From positions 1-21,749 of the forward strand of contig JBLIOL010000051.1 in NCBI GenBank assembly GCA_047639615.1: 21,749 bases of DNA, read 5' to 3'. Positions 20,607 to 21,749 of the stretch are shown piece by piece. The translations under genes and the position numbers were made by a program. This DNA comes from CAYWNK01 sp047639615. Lineage in GTDB: Bacteria; Planctomycetota; UBA1135; GCA-002686595. Position 1 is the stretch's first letter, and the number at the start of each line of letters is the position of its first letter. Below the pieces are notes generated by a model. The model made no database searches. It was not told the DNA's origin and saw nothing but the letters and a program-made list of their open reading frames with translations.

Positions 20607-21749
20607 TCCTCGCGGGGGAGCTTGGGGGTGGGCACGCGTTGTTGACTCAGGATCGTTAGGTCCACCAGTCGCCAGCCCGCTGGGGTGGCAGCGACGGTGT
20701 ACTGGGCAGCGTACTCCTCTGCGCGCTGATGGGCATGGTCGGAGTGCTCCAGTCGTGCTCGAACTCGCCACTTGGCCCGCACCTGGAAACGCAGGTAGCC
20801 CAAGCTGTCCCGCTCGGGCTCGCCGCAGTCGGTGCTGAGCACGTCCAGCCCTTCCACCCAGCCGCGCGTGCCGCCGTGGTCAGCCACCTCCAGGCTGCGC
20901 GAGACGCTGGTGTAGATTCGGTCCAGTAGGGGGCCGGCCACGCTGCTGGCGAGGGCGTCGTAGACCTGGCTGCGGTCCACGGAGTCGAAGGCTCGGTAGA
21001 CGTTCGCGTGCAGGCCTTCGAAGACTGCTTGGGCGCGCTCCGGCTCCAGACCGGCGGAGGCATGGGGGCGGCTGGCGAGCAAGCCAGCGATCACCACACA
21101 GGCGGCGCCTAGGGTCGCGCTGCCGCGGCGGCCCTGGCGCCAGAGCCAGGCGAGCCAGGCGGCGAGGGCCAGGCCGAGGCCAGCCAGCAGGGGGCGGCTC
21201 AGCTGGGCTAGGGGATCGGGGCCGGGGGCGGGCTCCACCTTCAGCAGTTGGGGGGTCGTGTCCACGGGGAGCTCCCAGCGGATCTCGGGCTCGGCGGCGC
21301 TGAGCTCGAAGCGTGCACGTTCTGCGCCCGCGAGCACTACCAGCGGAACAGAGCCAGCAGCCAGCACGCCGCCGTCTTCGGGGAAGTACTGCCAACCAAA
21401 GCTCAGCTCCAGCACAGCCGGCGAACGCGGTATCCAGAACTCCAGCTCGAGCACGCTAGCGGCCAGGGCGCCGTGGATGGGGAAGTAGACCAGGCGCGTG
21501 GCGTCCGCGGCTTCTACGCGCACGGCGTCCAAGCGCATGGGCTCGCCGCCGAGGGCTTCCAAGACCTGCTGGCCGAGTGCGTCAGCCCACTCCGGTTCCA
21601 AACCTGCCGCGCTGTTCGCGGGCAAGCCGATCCAGTCCTTCACCGCTACGCCGTTGGCGCGCACCAGGAGGCGCGCGCCGCGGCTCTCCACCACGAGGGA
21701 GAGGTCCACATCGGCGCCGTCCTTGGTGTGGGCGGGCGCACCCCGTGGG
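20603..21749 (-). CDS. Partial membrane protein heading the ABC operon (5' end outside window)
   Basis: The frame is open to the right edge; a GTG at 21709 is in frame but has no ribosome binding site and the codons before it read as protein (HTKDGADVDLSLVVE), so the true start probably lies outside. Visible segments, in residues from that GTG, are: an N-terminal beta-rich region (about 1-165, WDLPxD-like strands such as ASVLELEFWIPRSPAVLELSF), two hydrophobic helices (about 172-190 and 198-212) joined by WRQGRRG, and a C-terminal domain with FEGLHANVYRAFDSVDRSQVYDALASSVAGP, GGTRGWVEGLDVL and WRLVDLTIL. I recall similar C-terminal domains in planctomycete and proteobacterial proteins next to ABC genes, but no function is established. 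The stop overlaps the ATPase start (ATGA), tying it to the same operon. The EHSDHAH stretch could bind metal. Confidence 0.7.
   Translation of the reverse strand, partial: PRGAPAHTKDGADVDLSLVVESRGARLLVRANGVAVKDWIGLPANSAAGLEPEWADALGQQVLEALGGEPMRLDAVRVEAADATRLVYFPIHGALAASVLELEFWIPRSPAVLELSFGWQYFPEDGGVLAAGSVPLVVLAGAERARFELSAAEPEIRWELPVDTTPQLLKVEPAPGPDPLAQLSRPLLAGLGLALAAWLAWLWRQGRRGSATLGAACVVIAGLLASRPHASAGLEPERAQAVFEGLHANVYRAFDSVDRSQVYDALASSVAGPLLDRIYTSVSRSLEVADHGGTRGWVEGLDVLSTDCGEPERDSLGYLRFQVRAKWRVRARLEHSDHAHQRAEEYAAQYTVAATPAGWRLVDLTILSQQRVPTPKLPREE

Noticed and set aside
21205..21232. Second G-quadruplex-like cluster on the + strand
   Set aside because: It lies inside the - strand coding sequence and is explained by Pro/Gly-rich codons (PAPGPDPLAQ), so it is weaker evidence than the non-coding one at 8789.

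Overview
This 21.7 kb GC-rich window looks like a stretch of bacterial chromosome, most plausibly from a planctomycete (phylum Planctomycetota). The clues are two ECF sigma factors fused through one membrane helix to carboxypeptidase-regulatory/CnaB-like domains, a secreted Asp-box (BNR/sortilin-like) propeller, a secreted pentaheme cytochrome c with a C-terminal beta domain, and a zinc-binding lipoprotein beside a MacB-type ABC transporter. The taxonomy is inferred from gene style, not from a marker gene. I see no rRNA, tRNA, CRISPR array, insertion sequence or prophage gene.

Layout. Positions 1-2607 (+) hold the C-terminal end of a probable M1-type aminopeptidase, then a secreted 744-aa propeller protein. 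This converges on the first sigma-fusion gene (2604-5192, -), and the two stop codons share one CTAG. A divergent intergenic region leads to a + strand pair at 5420-7811: an MFS transporter translationally coupled to a membrane-anchored endonuclease/exonuclease/phosphatase-fold protein that carries a collagen-like repeat from a 9-bp minisatellite. A small PAS protein resembling photoactive yellow protein, but without the chromophore cysteine, follows (7985-8467). A 420-bp non-coding block with a G-quadruplex motif separates it from the second sigma-fusion gene (8888-10840, -). Next come a hairpin and a 16-bp tandem array that runs into the 3' end of an unknown gene.

From 11147 to the right edge everything is on the - strand. 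Read in the direction of transcription (right to left) the order is: a partial membrane protein, a LolD/MacB-like ATPase, an FtsX-like permease and a ZnuA-like His-rich lipoprotein (all four overlapping by 1-4 bases), a HIT-family hydrolase, dihydroorotase, a pentaheme cytochrome c, a secreted Vgb-like propeller with an FTP-like N-terminal domain, a DUF1697 protein, and a hypothetical protein.

Most coherent unit. The four-gene ABC cluster (20603-21749 down to 17813) looks like a metal-responsive, probably zinc-related system. It pairs a cluster A-I metal-binding lipoprotein with a mechanotransmission-type ABC transporter instead of ZnuB/ZnuC. The two sigma fusions could be one-protein transmembrane signalling devices, since neither has a recognisable anti-sigma gene in the window. 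The remaining genes are a mixture of housekeeping (dihydroorotase, HIT) and secreted proteins of unknown role.
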